Shown piece by piece: positions 11,126 to 20,904 of a DNA stretch of 64,000 bases. Source of the DNA: Fennellomyces sp. T-0311 (taxonomy: Eukaryota > Mucoromycota > Mucoromycetes > Mucorales > Lichtheimiaceae). The translations under genes were made by a program, and so were the position numbers. How positions within the stretch are numbered: position 1 is the stretch's first letter; each line of letters opens with the position of its first letter. Location of the stretch: contig JALLLT010000019.1 in NCBI GenBank assembly GCA_025266875.1, forward strand, positions 702,361 to 766,360, read 5' to 3'. A model generated the notes under the pieces. The model was not told the origin of the DNA, did not search any database, and saw nothing but the letters and a program-made list of their open reading frames with translations.

Positions 11126-12874
11126 ATGGAAAGGAACACAAAAACCAGCTTTGATCCTACAGCATCGAATGCTAATCGACAAAAGCAGCTCTCAGAACTC
11201 CTGTCATTTGTCCAAAGTCATGACAAGAAAAAGACCGTACCCGAGAAAAGGGCTGCTGCTGCTGCTGAAAAGGAACCAAAGGCACCAGCAGTAAAGCGAT
11301 CGGTCCCGAAAGCCATGCTACCACCGTACAGTTTCGCAGAGGACACTCAGTTACCCACATTGGACATTACGCTTCGGCCGAATATCGAAGTACGACCCTA
11401 CCAACGCGAAGCCGTCAATGCGATCATTGATCAAAGCACCAAGGCTGCACAATCGGGCATCATTGTGCTTCCTTGCGGTGCGGGCAAAACCTTGACGTCG
11501 ATCCTGGTTGCGTGCGAACTACAAAAGCCGGTTCTGGTCGTATGCTCGACGATCATTGCGGCAGAACAGTTCTGTAACGAATTCATAAAGTTCTCGACGC
11601 TCATGGCGAGCAAGACGGGCATGTTTGCGGGTGCGAAGAAATGGCCTTTCAATGGGACGAGTGGCGTCTTGTTCACAACGTATACCATGTTGGTTGAGAA
11701 CAAGAATCGGACGGCGGATAGCAAGCGTATGAGCAAATTTGTGGATTCAACGCACTGGGGGTTGGTGATTCTCGATGAGGTGCACTGTGTTCCTGCAAGC
11801 AACTTTAGCAAAGCCATCGCCAAGATCCAAACCAAGGTGCGGTTGGGGTTGACCGCCACCATGTTGCGCGAGGACGAAAAGATCGGAGACTTGGAGACGC
11901 TGGTCGGCCCCACATTATACCACGCCAAATGGAAAGAGCTGGCAGACAAAGGATACATCGCCAAAGTGGTGTGCTCACAAGTGGAGGTGTTCATGGACGA
12001 GCCGTTTACCGAAGTATACAATGATATGGGCGGAGGGGGTGTTTTGGGTCACGCACATCATGTCAAGAGTCTGCTCTCTATCCTCAACCCAAAGAAGATG
12101 CAGATCTGTCAGCGGCTGGTGCAGTATCATGAAGCGCGCGGCGATAAGGTGCTGGTGTTTTGCGACCACATTGATGCGCTCAAGCTGTATGCGGAGAAAC
12201 TGAACCGACCGTTCATCTACGGCGGCACTCCCAACGATGAGGCGCGTACCCTGCTGAAACGATTTCAAATTGAGATACCCAAGCTGGACAAAGGTGCGTC
12301 GTGGTCGGATTTGGCCGCTCAACGCACGCTGAAGGCCAAAACGATCAACACACTGCTCCTGTCTCGCATTGGCGATACCAGTTTGGATCTTCCGGCTGCC
12401 ACTGTGCTTATCCAGGTGTCATCCCATTTCGGCTCGCGGCGTCAGGAAGCGCAGCGGCTGGGTCGTGTTCTGCGGGCCAAGAAACGATCCGAAAAGGGGT
12501 TTTATTCGCGATTCTACACGCTGGTGACGGCAGGCACACACGAGACCACATTTTCGGAGAAACGGCGTCAGTTTCTAGAAGAGGACTGCGGTTATGGGTA
12601 TCAGATCTGGCTTGTGGGCGAGGAGGACGAGGAAGGGGGTGGGTGGCTTTTGCGGCATACGGAAGATAGCAATGGACCGGAGGACGATGATGTCAAGACA
12701 GAGCCGATCACATGCACGATCCAAGGGGCGGGTGAGCGACCGTACGCCCGGGCAGCGGATCAAAAGACGCTTGCCAACTACATCCGCAACATCAAAAACG
12801 TGCAAGTAGAAGAAGACGATGACGTTGCGAACCTTGCTACGCCACCACCGGCCAAACGCAGCAGGAAGAAGTAG
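11126..12874 (+). CDS. XPB/Ssl2-type SF2 helicase paralogue lacking the XPB N-terminal domain
   Basis: DNA-dependent ATPase/helicase of the ERCC3/XPB group. From the first ATG (11126) it is 582 residues; XPB/Ssl2 proteins are about 780-840. Motif I is PCGAGKT (about 118-122 for GAGKT), motif II DEVH (about 217-220), motif III plus the RED motif LTATMLRED (about 242-250), motif VI SRRQEAQRLGRVLRAKK (about 438 on). The YIAK and IYG segments typical of XPB are kept. Missing is the ~250-residue N-terminal damage-recognition/p52-binding part; instead there is a Lys/Ala-rich linker of about 70 residues. An extra ~27 residues sit between IYGGTPNDEART and the KTINTLLLSRIGDTS motif. The C-terminus is acidic, then ends AKRSRKK. 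The frame is open above 11126 to a TTG (11069); an upstream exon (ATGCAG|GTGAGT at 11018) is possible but no in-phase acceptor fits. It may be a second XPB copy, as trypanosomes have, rather than the TFIIH subunit. Confidence 0.9.
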   Translation: MERNTKTSFDPTASNANRQKQLSELLSFVQSHDKKKTVPEKRAAAAAEKEPKAPAVKRSVPKAMLPPYSFAEDTQLPTLDITLRPNIEVRPYQREAVNAIIDQSTKAAQSGIIVLPCGAGKTLTSILVACELQKPVLVVCSTIIAAEQFCNEFIKFSTLMASKTGMFAGAKKWPFNGTSGVLFTTYTMLVENKNRTADSKRMSKFVDSTHWGLVILDEVHCVPASNFSKAIAKIQTKVRLGLTATMLREDEKIGDLETLVGPTLYHAKWKELADKGYIAKVVCSQVEVFMDEPFTEVYNDMGGGGVLGHAHHVKSLLSILNPKKMQICQRLVQYHEARGDKVLVFCDHIDALKLYAEKLNRPFIYGGTPNDEARTLLKRFQIEIPKLDKGASWSDLAAQRTLKAKTINTLLLSRIGDTSLDLPAATVLIQVSSHFGSRRQEAQRLGRVLRAKKRSEKGFYSRFYTLVTAGTHETTFSEKRRQFLEEDCGYGYQIWLVGEEDEEGGGWLLRHTEDSNGPEDDDVKTEPITCTIQGAGERPYARAADQKTLANYIRNIKNVQVEEDDDVANLATPPPAKRSRKK

Positions 12875-12880
12875 TGTTTA

Positions 12881-14069
12881 TCATCCCGTCCATGAATTTA
12901 AAATTGTAATAAAAGGTACAAGCGCTTCAAACACGTCCAACACAAGATCCACGAACCCGGCCGACACCACCTCTTCATCCGTAAAGCTCTTTGATATCAC
13001 AAAGCTCTTGTACCGCAGCAGCTCAATCTCAGGATGGTCTTTGGGAATGTTCTTGGGCGCCACCTTGAGTTTGTCTTCGTCTTCCAGCACGCTTATCCCG
13101 TCTTTGCCAAACGTCTCCTTGATCGCCGCAAGACCCAACGCTTCCCGCATCAAATCTCCGTTTGCAATGATGCCTTCGCGGATGCGTGCCAGCCGTGGCG
13201 CTGCTGGTTGCCAAATCCCTCCCGCGACATGCGTGTCTCCCTCTGGTCCAACGCCAATGTAATATCCAGCAAACGGTGACTTTTTGCCGCCGCGAGAAAA
13301 TGCTGCGGATACGTACGTCTTGTATGGCCGCAAGTCGTTGGTGAATCGCAAATCTCGACTACAAGACTTATGTGAGTCGCGTGTTACTTTTTTTTGAAGA
13401 AAAGAAAGCGTACTGCTGTCGATACATCGCATGTCGAGGGTCTTCGATCATAATAGTGGGGTCCATTTCATGCAGCTGTTCCGAAAGCATCTTGACAAAG
13501 TCCCGAAACTCGTCTCGTTGTGTGTGCCAACGTTTCTAAATAAACCTTATAAGCGCATGGTTGTAAAAGAACAGTGCAAAGTGTCACACCTCGTGAAGCC
13601 GCATAAACGTGCGATTGTTGTCTTGTTTGAGCTCGTAAAGAAATTCGAGTAGATCCGGTGACAAAGCATCAGCAAATGGAGAGCCTTTCGGTCTTGGAAT
13701 GGGCGACTTCTTGGGTTTTTCTTCTTTAATCGCATCAGCTTTTTCTTCGTCCTCATCGGCTTCTTCTTCCTCGACCTCATCGGCTTCTTCTTCTTCAACC
13801 TCATCAACTTCGTCCTCGGTTTCTTCGACTAGTTCGACTTTTTTGACGTTTCTCTTGGCCTTTTCAGCATTTTGTTCTATGTCGACTTTCTGTTGCTTTG
13901 CAGTAGACTTTTCAAGTTGGCGCGTGCTTCTGCGCTTGTCAGCCGACTTGATTGATTCTACTTGGTTCGAATTGGGTTTGTTGCGAGCTTATTTGTGCGT
14001 TTTTAGAAAAAATAGGAATTAAAGGTTCAATTATCGTCATGGCACCAAACCTTTTTTCTGTTCAGGCAT
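12881..14069 (-). CDS. DUF2461 (TIGR02453) family protein, four exons
   Basis: Exons (minus): 14051-14069, 13590-13987, 13414-13535, 12881-13358; introns of 63, 54 and 55 nt with GT-AG ends; 338 residues. The first exon is just 19 nt and encodes MPEQKK plus one base. Residues about 25-100 are basic then strongly acidic (runs of Glu/Asp, with Val/Ala), predicted disordered. The DUF2461 domain follows: SPDLLEFLYELKQDNNRTFM, RWHTQRDEFRDFVKMLSEQL, RDLRFTNDLRPYKTYVSAAF, GYYIGVGPEGDTHVAGGIWQ. The biochemical role of the family is not established. The stop codon (12881-12883) is 6 bp from the convergent helicase stop (12872-12874), so the 3' UTRs must overlap. Confidence 0.92.
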
Positions 14070-14530
14070 GGGAGGTTGACGCGTCAAAGTAAAAAGGAAA
14101 AGAGAAAATGTGTCGCGTTTCAAAAGCTTCACGCGACTTGCTGCGGTGGTGACGCGCTCCCTGTTTCCATGGGTGAGGCATTTCAGCCACACCTAATTGC
14201 CAAGGAAACGGCTCTTGAACCCGTGATAGCATCACCAGATTTATACGCTTTACCCGGAGAGGACGCCGGCTGATGTCATTTTCCTTATGATAATTTTCTG
14301 TAAAGAGATCACGCTTGGTGACGTTTTATTTAGATGAAAAATGGCCAAGTGACACAAAGATAGAGTGAATCTGGGGGGGGGACAAGGTGGATTCACTCTT
14401 CAGTCAGCTGATAAGGCAGAATTAGGCCAGAATTATGGAACTTTTTTAGCACATGAGTGTGAATGCTCACTTCTTATAGGGTTTACTGTTTATGTTTTTG
14501 GATAGGAATCAAGTTTTCGGATTTAAACGT
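14070..14530. other. Intergenic, no gene seen
   Basis: Upstream of the DUF2461 gene and carrying its likely promoter. Contains a G-run near 14374-14381 and short open frames without family signature. Confidence 0.4.
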
Positions 14531-14710
14531 ACAGTGGCCGCTTCATATAAGGATATTTTATATAACGATAATTCGATAGAACGAAACAATTTTCGATGCA
14601 TGAAGACGGCACCCACTGCCAAATCCCATTTTATATAACGATATTTTGACATAACGATAATATTTGGGCTGCATCATCGTATAGGTATATAAAGCGACTT
14701 GTGAACTTGA
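14530..14710 (+). mobile_element. Solo end of a pogo/Tigger-like DNA transposon
   Basis: A TA followed by CAGTGGCCGC begins at about 14530, then CTTCATATAAGG and repeated TATAACGATA units (14560, 14637, 14655). TA target plus a CAGTG start and TATAACG-rich subterminal repeats are typical of Tigger/pogo ends. I found no matching right end and no transposase, so this is probably a relic. Confidence 0.45.
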
Positions 14711-15640
14711 TGCGAGTAGTAGGAGTTATAGAGGTTGCTTTCGTACTGATAAAAAGAGGACACAGGTGCTGTGAATTTCTGAATTCAACAATTTTGCTCA
14801 GATATAAGCATTGAATTCAAAGGTACACTGCTGTTTACTGCAAATATCGTTGCTGGTATTGACAATGGGGATACTGAAGCTCTCTTGAGACTTGGATGAT
14901 CGATTATCCGTAAGAGAACCGGAAATGAATTCGTACTTTCTTATGATGCAGGATTGTCAAGAGCATTTTGATTTTGGTTTTTATCAGCACTCCATTCCAT
15001 TCCGTTTGCGGTATGTCGATAACAGATATTTGAGAAAAAAAGCGGATGTATAAAATAACTATACACAGCGACATTAGACTTGCATTATAATACAAGGATG
15101 ACCGATGTCTACACGCATACCACTATGCCTGCTACGAATCATATAGATCTAACTTGTGTAAATTTGAACAGCTCCAATATAGCGAGCGATAAGAGAACGT
15201 AAGGCAACAATACGGCCTATTGTTATACATGATACAGAATCAACGGATAGAAATATCCATGCTAATAAAGCAAACACAGGTAACGTCATTTGAGTGCATC
15301 TAGCAAGTGCCGATGCACGCAAGAGAACCTTGCTGATTCAGATGGGTACAATGGTTTTGGGTTCCAAGAACTCATATTAGCGGTTGGTATATCAATGTCT
15401 GCTTTATACGTCGTCAATATTTGTGGCTTAACTAATCCCCTCTGTTGTGGAACGTTACCCTTGGCGTTTTCAAGTTACGCGATGAAAACTTTCATTCTTC
15501 TTCATTCTCCTTCTTCGCAACCGTCACTCCACCTCCATTTTTCTGAACTAATTCCAGCACTATACCTTTTCTCGAGCATACCTTTTATAATAACCAAAAT
15601 AACATCGGTTTAGCGTTACATTAAAAAATACTCTGATAAC
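14711..15640. other. Intergenic upstream of HET gene; no gene recognised
   Basis: Short plus-strand frame 15290-15613 has a hydrophobic segment but a TTG-type start and no recognisable family. TATA-like motif TATATAAAG at 14688 belongs to the adjacent transposon relic. Nothing firm. Confidence 0.35.
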
Positions 15641-15661
15641 AATTTGAATATTCCAGAAAAA

Positions 15662-17416
15662 ATGTATATCGAATACATAAGAAATCAATGGGAAGTACGA
15701 GATGCTTTTGGACTCGTGCGCAGTAACCCAGGGATTAACTGCCCACTCAAAGATACTATAGGTAATGAGCGAGACACCGGCACAAGTATAATGACATCTC
15801 ATGAGTTTCGCATAGTATCGGATTTTAAGCCCACTTGGCTTGTTCGTGTGTCCGACATGCAGGCGGTACCAGGGTTATCTGTCAACGGACATTATTGGGC
15901 GCTTTCATACTCTTGGAACCAATCTGGAGAGCTGATCCACAAGGGTGGCGAAAATTACGATCGAATAGACGAAGGCCGTCATCAAATCATTGAATACCCA
16001 GAAGACCAGGAGTACACTTTCCAAAAATTCGGTACTCGGAGCCTACGGCAATTTAACAACATTGACCCGAAGACGGCAAGCACTGTGTACGTCAAGTTTG
16101 AACGCTTGATCCAGCAGATATGCAAGGATTTCGACGTTGAATACATTTGGTTCGATCAAATTTGCATCAATCAAGGCGACCACGACGCCAAAATGAAAGA
16201 GATCAAGCAGATGCATAACATTTACAAAAATGCACGTTGCACAATTGCTCTTATCCCTGAGTTTCGGTGGATTAGAAGGCGCGGAACGATGGGCCCTGAC
16301 CTCAAGGTTATCCCAACTAGTCAATGGTGCCAGCGTATTTGGACACTTGAAGAGGCATACGTCACCAAGAACATTGTCTTCCTCGGCAGCAACGTGCATC
16401 TTTGGGGAAATGTCAACCTTATATGGAGTTTAGGTGCAAGTGTGATCAAGACACCGAACGATGAACTCAAAAAATGGTGGGCGAGTACTGCGCTATGGTA
16501 TGCAAGGAACCGAACCAGCAGCAAAGCACACGACCGAATATTTGCGATGGCCAATATCTTTCCTGAAGTTATGGATGGAATCAGCTTCAACTACAAGCAG
16601 CCTTTGCTTGAATTGATGGTCCGATTCTACCGTGCTTTGGCGCAGAGAGATAAATCTATATTACTCTTTGGCGCCTTGGACGATTCTGATCCAAAAGACC
16701 AAATCGCGGCAGTTCGACGGAGAGAAGCAAGCTTATTGCCATCATGGACTGGTGCAAGTGGCGCGCACATATCCCACTATGATCTCCGGACCTATTTTGA
16801 AATAATGACGCCTAGATACACGATCTCTGGTGACTCTATGCGGTTAACATCCAGTTTCGTTGTGGCGCGAATAGAGGATCCCAGTGCCGTAGAGAAGCCT
16901 GATGGGTTTGACGATCCCGAGCGTAATCGCCCGGTTAAAGCAACCATGGGAGCTGACGGCAAGATCATTATTCCAGAGATAAAGCGTTGCACGCTTACTG
17001 GGGACGGTTTACCGGGAACTGCATTTAAGTTTGAATCGGTAGTTCAGCTTTTAACTGGCGGATCATCCGAGCTGATATTCGTCACTGCAACAAGCGAATC
17101 CCAGGTCACGCTCGCAAAATCGAGACGCTTTGGCCTTAAAATGACCCACATCTTGCCCTTGGCAGTGAAAGAAAACGTTCCTATCAACACTTTGACAAGG
17201 CCAGAATATTATGGTGGATTTTTATCGTTGACGGAAGAGTGCTCTGAATGCAGGATCCTTTTTGAGCCAAGCTTTGTAGGAGATTGGCAATATATCATAT
17301 ATCCAGTGGTCAAAAAGGACAAGGGCTGTTACAAATCGATTGGCGTATGCGTCATCGATACACACCTTAGCTATGACTCGATAATTCAACGCAAGCAAAT
17401 CTTCCACATTAAATAA
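15662..17416 (+). CDS. HET-domain (heterokaryon-incompatibility-like) protein, intact copy
   Basis: HET domains occur in NLR-like and standalone fungal proteins tied to allorecognition and cell death in ascomycetes; in Mucorales the family's function is unknown. 584 residues from ATG 15662. HET signatures: HYWALSYSWNQSGE (about residues 77-90), then YIWFDQICINQGDHDAKMKE and QMHNIYKNARCTIALIPE (about 160-200), followed by WCQRIWTLEEAY and the downstream helical part (ALWYARNRTSSKAHDRIFAM). The C-terminal half has no named domain. The sequence immediately above the ATG (TTCCAG|AAAAAATG) resembles an intron acceptor, and the same motif precedes the pseudogene at 19.17 kb, so an upstream exon is possible. 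Two degraded copies follow in the same orientation. Confidence 0.85.
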   Translation: MYIEYIRNQWEVRDAFGLVRSNPGINCPLKDTIGNERDTGTSIMTSHEFRIVSDFKPTWLVRVSDMQAVPGLSVNGHYWALSYSWNQSGELIHKGGENYDRIDEGRHQIIEYPEDQEYTFQKFGTRSLRQFNNIDPKTASTVYVKFERLIQQICKDFDVEYIWFDQICINQGDHDAKMKEIKQMHNIYKNARCTIALIPEFRWIRRRGTMGPDLKVIPTSQWCQRIWTLEEAYVTKNIVFLGSNVHLWGNVNLIWSLGASVIKTPNDELKKWWASTALWYARNRTSSKAHDRIFAMANIFPEVMDGISFNYKQPLLELMVRFYRALAQRDKSILLFGALDDSDPKDQIAAVRRREASLLPSWTGASGAHISHYDLRTYFEIMTPRYTISGDSMRLTSSFVVARIEDPSAVEKPDGFDDPERNRPVKATMGADGKIIIPEIKRCTLTGDGLPGTAFKFESVVQLLTGGSSELIFVTATSESQVTLAKSRRFGLKMTHILPLAVKENVPINTLTRPEYYGGFLSLTEECSECRILFEPSFVGDWQYIIYPVVKKDKGCYKSIGVCVIDTHLSYDSIIQRKQIFHIK

Positions 17417-17419
17417 TAG

Positions 17420-18580
17420 ATTATAAATTATGTTTCCACTCCCCCGGAGATGTAAACATAATAACAGTACCATCTACGTACACGCATATTAGGAACCTTG
17501 ACATATATAAAGTATATGGTACTGTTCAATCACATTAATTCAAGATACGTTATTTGTAATAAGCTGAAGTTAATGCTTTGTTCATCATGAAGGGAAAAAA
17601 CGGATAATTGTTTTATAGCGAGTTGAGGGTTCCCGAATTATATATACGTGTCCCTGACAGTTCATCATACACAGATAAAAGCGTGGTCGTCAGGAGCTCA
17701 AACATATTCTGTTGGTCGGCTTACCAGCAGAAACACAATTAAAAATTGTATATAATAGATCAGTGAAACTGGATATAAATATACTAGTAGCAAATAACAA
17801 GGATATCATATCGTCCGCTGTCGACGAATCCGCCTTTATAATGACGGTGAATGTTTACGCCATGCAAAGCACATGACGAGAATCACACTTGGCAAATTTT
17901 TACATAACAGCAGCAGGTTATATTTTTTCATACATGTCTACTTTATTCTCCGGCGAACATACATTTCGGTTGTAGAATGAATTGTGCTTCACTCTCCTTT
18001 TTCTTACTATACGAATGAATAAAGTGCAGTACCTTAGGGAGAAGGGTCTTAATCTGGTACGACGAATGATGTGTGCACATAAATAGTAGTAACTCTCAAG
18101 CTATCGTGCAGCGTAGTGCAGCTGTAGTTCTTATAAGCAAGCTAATTAGCATCATAATATATCTCTAGCTCTAGCTCCTCATATCGCATTGCATCACATC
18201 CCGAATATAGTGCACCAAGTACCCTTACTTATTCTTATGCCAATAAGTCAATTCTCCTATTAAAGCAATCTGTTCCAGCCTTCTTGGCTCTCTGTCTGAC
18301 TACCGTAACGCTCGGCGCTACTCTAGTTCTATTTACATACAATGTTATCTTGGAGATTATCTACGTACGATAACTCCTTCTCTTGAAATACATACATACG
18401 CTTCACCGGGAACATACGTAGGCTTGGTGTTATGGCGGATATTGGAAGGCAGTGTCACTGAGTTTGAGATTAAATTCCCACCTATATGCATTTCTTCCAA
18501 CTCTCAGTTCCACTTTCATGAATTTCTTCCTCACGTTCTATTCATCCATCATGTAATTCTCCTCTATTCTTTTTTTTGCC
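17420..18580. other. Intergenic between HET copies; no gene recognised
   Basis: AT-rich, no open frame of note on either strand. Contains repeated ATA/TATA runs only. Confidence 0.4.
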
Positions 18581-18589
18581 GCTTAATGA

Positions 18590-18900
18590 TGGACTTTGTT
18601 TCACATGTAGCGGTGTGCTGGAGAAGCCCAGCGGATTTGGATAGTCCTGAGCTTAATCGTCCATGTAAAGTAACCATGGGAGCTGATCGCCAGGTTATTA
18701 TTCCTGGAACTGTATTTCTACCCGAATCAAAAGTTCTGCATTTACACAATGAGTCAACAGATCGTCCATCCGCCACCACAACAAGCAAATTGCAACGCAA
18801 AATTTGAGTTGAAAGTAGCAAGCATTCTGCCCTTTGGTAGTTGTGATTCAGGTACGAAATATGAAGCGACGTTTGACTCACAAATGGGAACGGGGTTGTC
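18590..18900 (+). pseudogene. HET-gene remnant (C-terminal fragment)
   Basis: Translation in two frames aligns with the region of the intact HET protein around the segment RNRPVKATMGADGKIIIPE: here NRPCKVTMGADRQVIIPG (about 18655-18710), preceded by a PSAxxxP-like stretch and followed by a shifted frame matching the AKFE.. portion. No start, broken frame, no HET core. It lies between the intact copy and the second remnant, so the array once held at least three copies. Confidence 0.6.
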
Positions 18901-19170
18901 ATTTGTGACACTGCTTGTGCGACTAACTTTATTAAGCTTAACTGGCTGTGACACTTGAGCGGTGGCCTTGGTTTAAATATCAGTTACGCAAGGAGTAGTG
19001 CCATTGAGCGTTCCGTCCTCCCCTTTTGCATTTGGTATTTCTCGTGTACTATTTCTGCCACTTCCTGCTCCTTAAGCTCTATAGTTTTACTCTATGTAAG
19101 AAGTAGTACTCGGGCTTTTTTTAAAGGCATTCCGCTACCGGACGCGTAAGCGAATTGGATTTCCCAGAAA

Positions 19171-20904
19171 AATGTATATTAAATACGCAAGAAATCAGTG
19201 GGAAACATGGCGTGGTCGTGTATATCTAAACAGGGGGCACGGTTTCCATTCTCCACTACAGTACATCAAAGGTAGAAATGTACACAGTTAAAATGTAAAA
19301 TAATATGCTGATACGGTTATACATAGTACCTCAGTTTAAACCTACTTGGCTTGTCCGTGTCTCCGATATGCAGGTGGTACCAAGTCAACTGTGTCCGGGC
19401 ACTATTGGGCCGTGTCGTACTCTTGGAACTAATCCGGAAAGCTAGTTCACATAGGTGGTGAGGATTACGACTTACTAGATGAAGGGCTACAACCAAATCA
19501 ATGAATACGAAACCGTTTCCGGTTTCGTGGAGCCTGGACAAAAACTGCAAAGTACTCTATCCGTTACTTTTGAAGGCCTCATTCAACAAGTATGCAAAGA
19601 CATTAGCATTGATTATATTTGGCTCGATCATATGTGTATCAGTCAAGGTGACCAGGACGCGAAAATGCGGGAGATAAAGCAGATGCACAAGATTTACAAA
19701 AATGCTCGTTGCACCGTGGCTCTCGTGCCTGAATTCTGGTGGAATTTTGAAAGCGGTACAACAGACGATGTAGATGTGAATTGTATGCCAAATAGCGAAT
19801 GGGGTAAGCGTATGTGAACTCTCGAGGAAGCCTATTTTTCCAGAAGGATACTTTTCGTTGGCCGTAAGACGAATATTTGGGCAGATGCCAGAATTATATG
19901 GCAAGCAAATACCGACCGGTTTTCCATGGAGAAAAGCACCTGGATGCGCTGGATAGCGTGTACTGCATTATGGTATCCAAAGAAACGAACGAGCAGCAAG
20001 GCATACGACCAAATATTCGCGCTGACTAATATCTTCCCAGAGCTTATGGATAAGATAACCTTCAGCTATGATCAACCTTTACATGATTTAATGTTCAATT
20101 TCTACCGCGCCTTGGCTCAGAAGGATATATCCGTACTGCTGTTTGGCACGCCTGTCGATCCTGACGCGGGCGACCAAATTACGACGACTCGGCAAAGTAA
20201 ATCAAGCTTATTGCCGTCGTGGACTGGCGCAAATGGCGTTCACGTACCCCAGTTTGCTCTTAAAGACGCATTGGCTATTACCGTCACACCTGATTACACA
20301 ATTACTGGAGATTGTATGTGTATGAGATCCAATTTCATTACAGCCCGCGTAGTCCTCGGATTATGCGGAGCAAACACACAAGGATTTTGACGATCCCGAC
20401 GAATATAGTACCGAGTATATCAATGCCAAGCTGGATCTTCCACCAATCAAGTTATACGTATCCTATTACGGACATGATAAGTTTACAGACGGTGGTTCGC
20501 CTGCGTCCTACCTGCCGTCTACATATAAAAGTCGCTTTGCAGAAATGGAGCCACGGATCTGACGTTTGTTGACACGAGCAAATCGTATGACTGTTATTAC
20601 ACTTATCTCCTTTCACGCTACGGACTAAAACCGACGCACTTCTTGCCATTGCAATTAAAAGATGGAACGGCTGTCAACACATTATCAGAACCAACGCGCC
20701 TAGGAGGATTTTTATCATTGACCGAAGAATGTTCCAAATGCACTGTCCTTATTAAGCCAGTCTTTCGAGCATCAAGTGTGTGGTACTAGCCACAACATCT
20801 ACCCGGTCATCAAAGAGGTCAAGGACTACCACCAACAGCATACTTCGTGATAGCCTCATGCTGGGACATATGGCCCAACGGGAGCAAACCTTTCAGATTA
20901 AGTA
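19171..20904 (+). pseudogene. HET-domain gene copy 2, inactivated
   Basis: Aligns along nearly the whole intact neighbour. It starts with the same ATG context (MYIKYARNQWE, 19171), continues at FKPTWLVRVSDMQ (about 19335), keeps YIWLDHMCISQGDQDAKMRE and MHKIYKNARCTVALVPE (about 19608-19735), and WYPKKRTSSKAYDQIFAL later. It is broken by in-frame stops (for example TGA at 19815 in place of the Trp codon of the RIWTLEEA motif) and several frame shifts near 19280-19480 and after 20380. The 3' end (GGFLSLTEECS-type segment at 20704-20740) is still recognisable. Not translatable as one protein. Confidence 0.8.

Noticed and set aside
19479..20390. Two functional HET genes
   Set aside because: The open stretches are parts of one pseudogene broken by stops; they align to consecutive parts of the intact copy.
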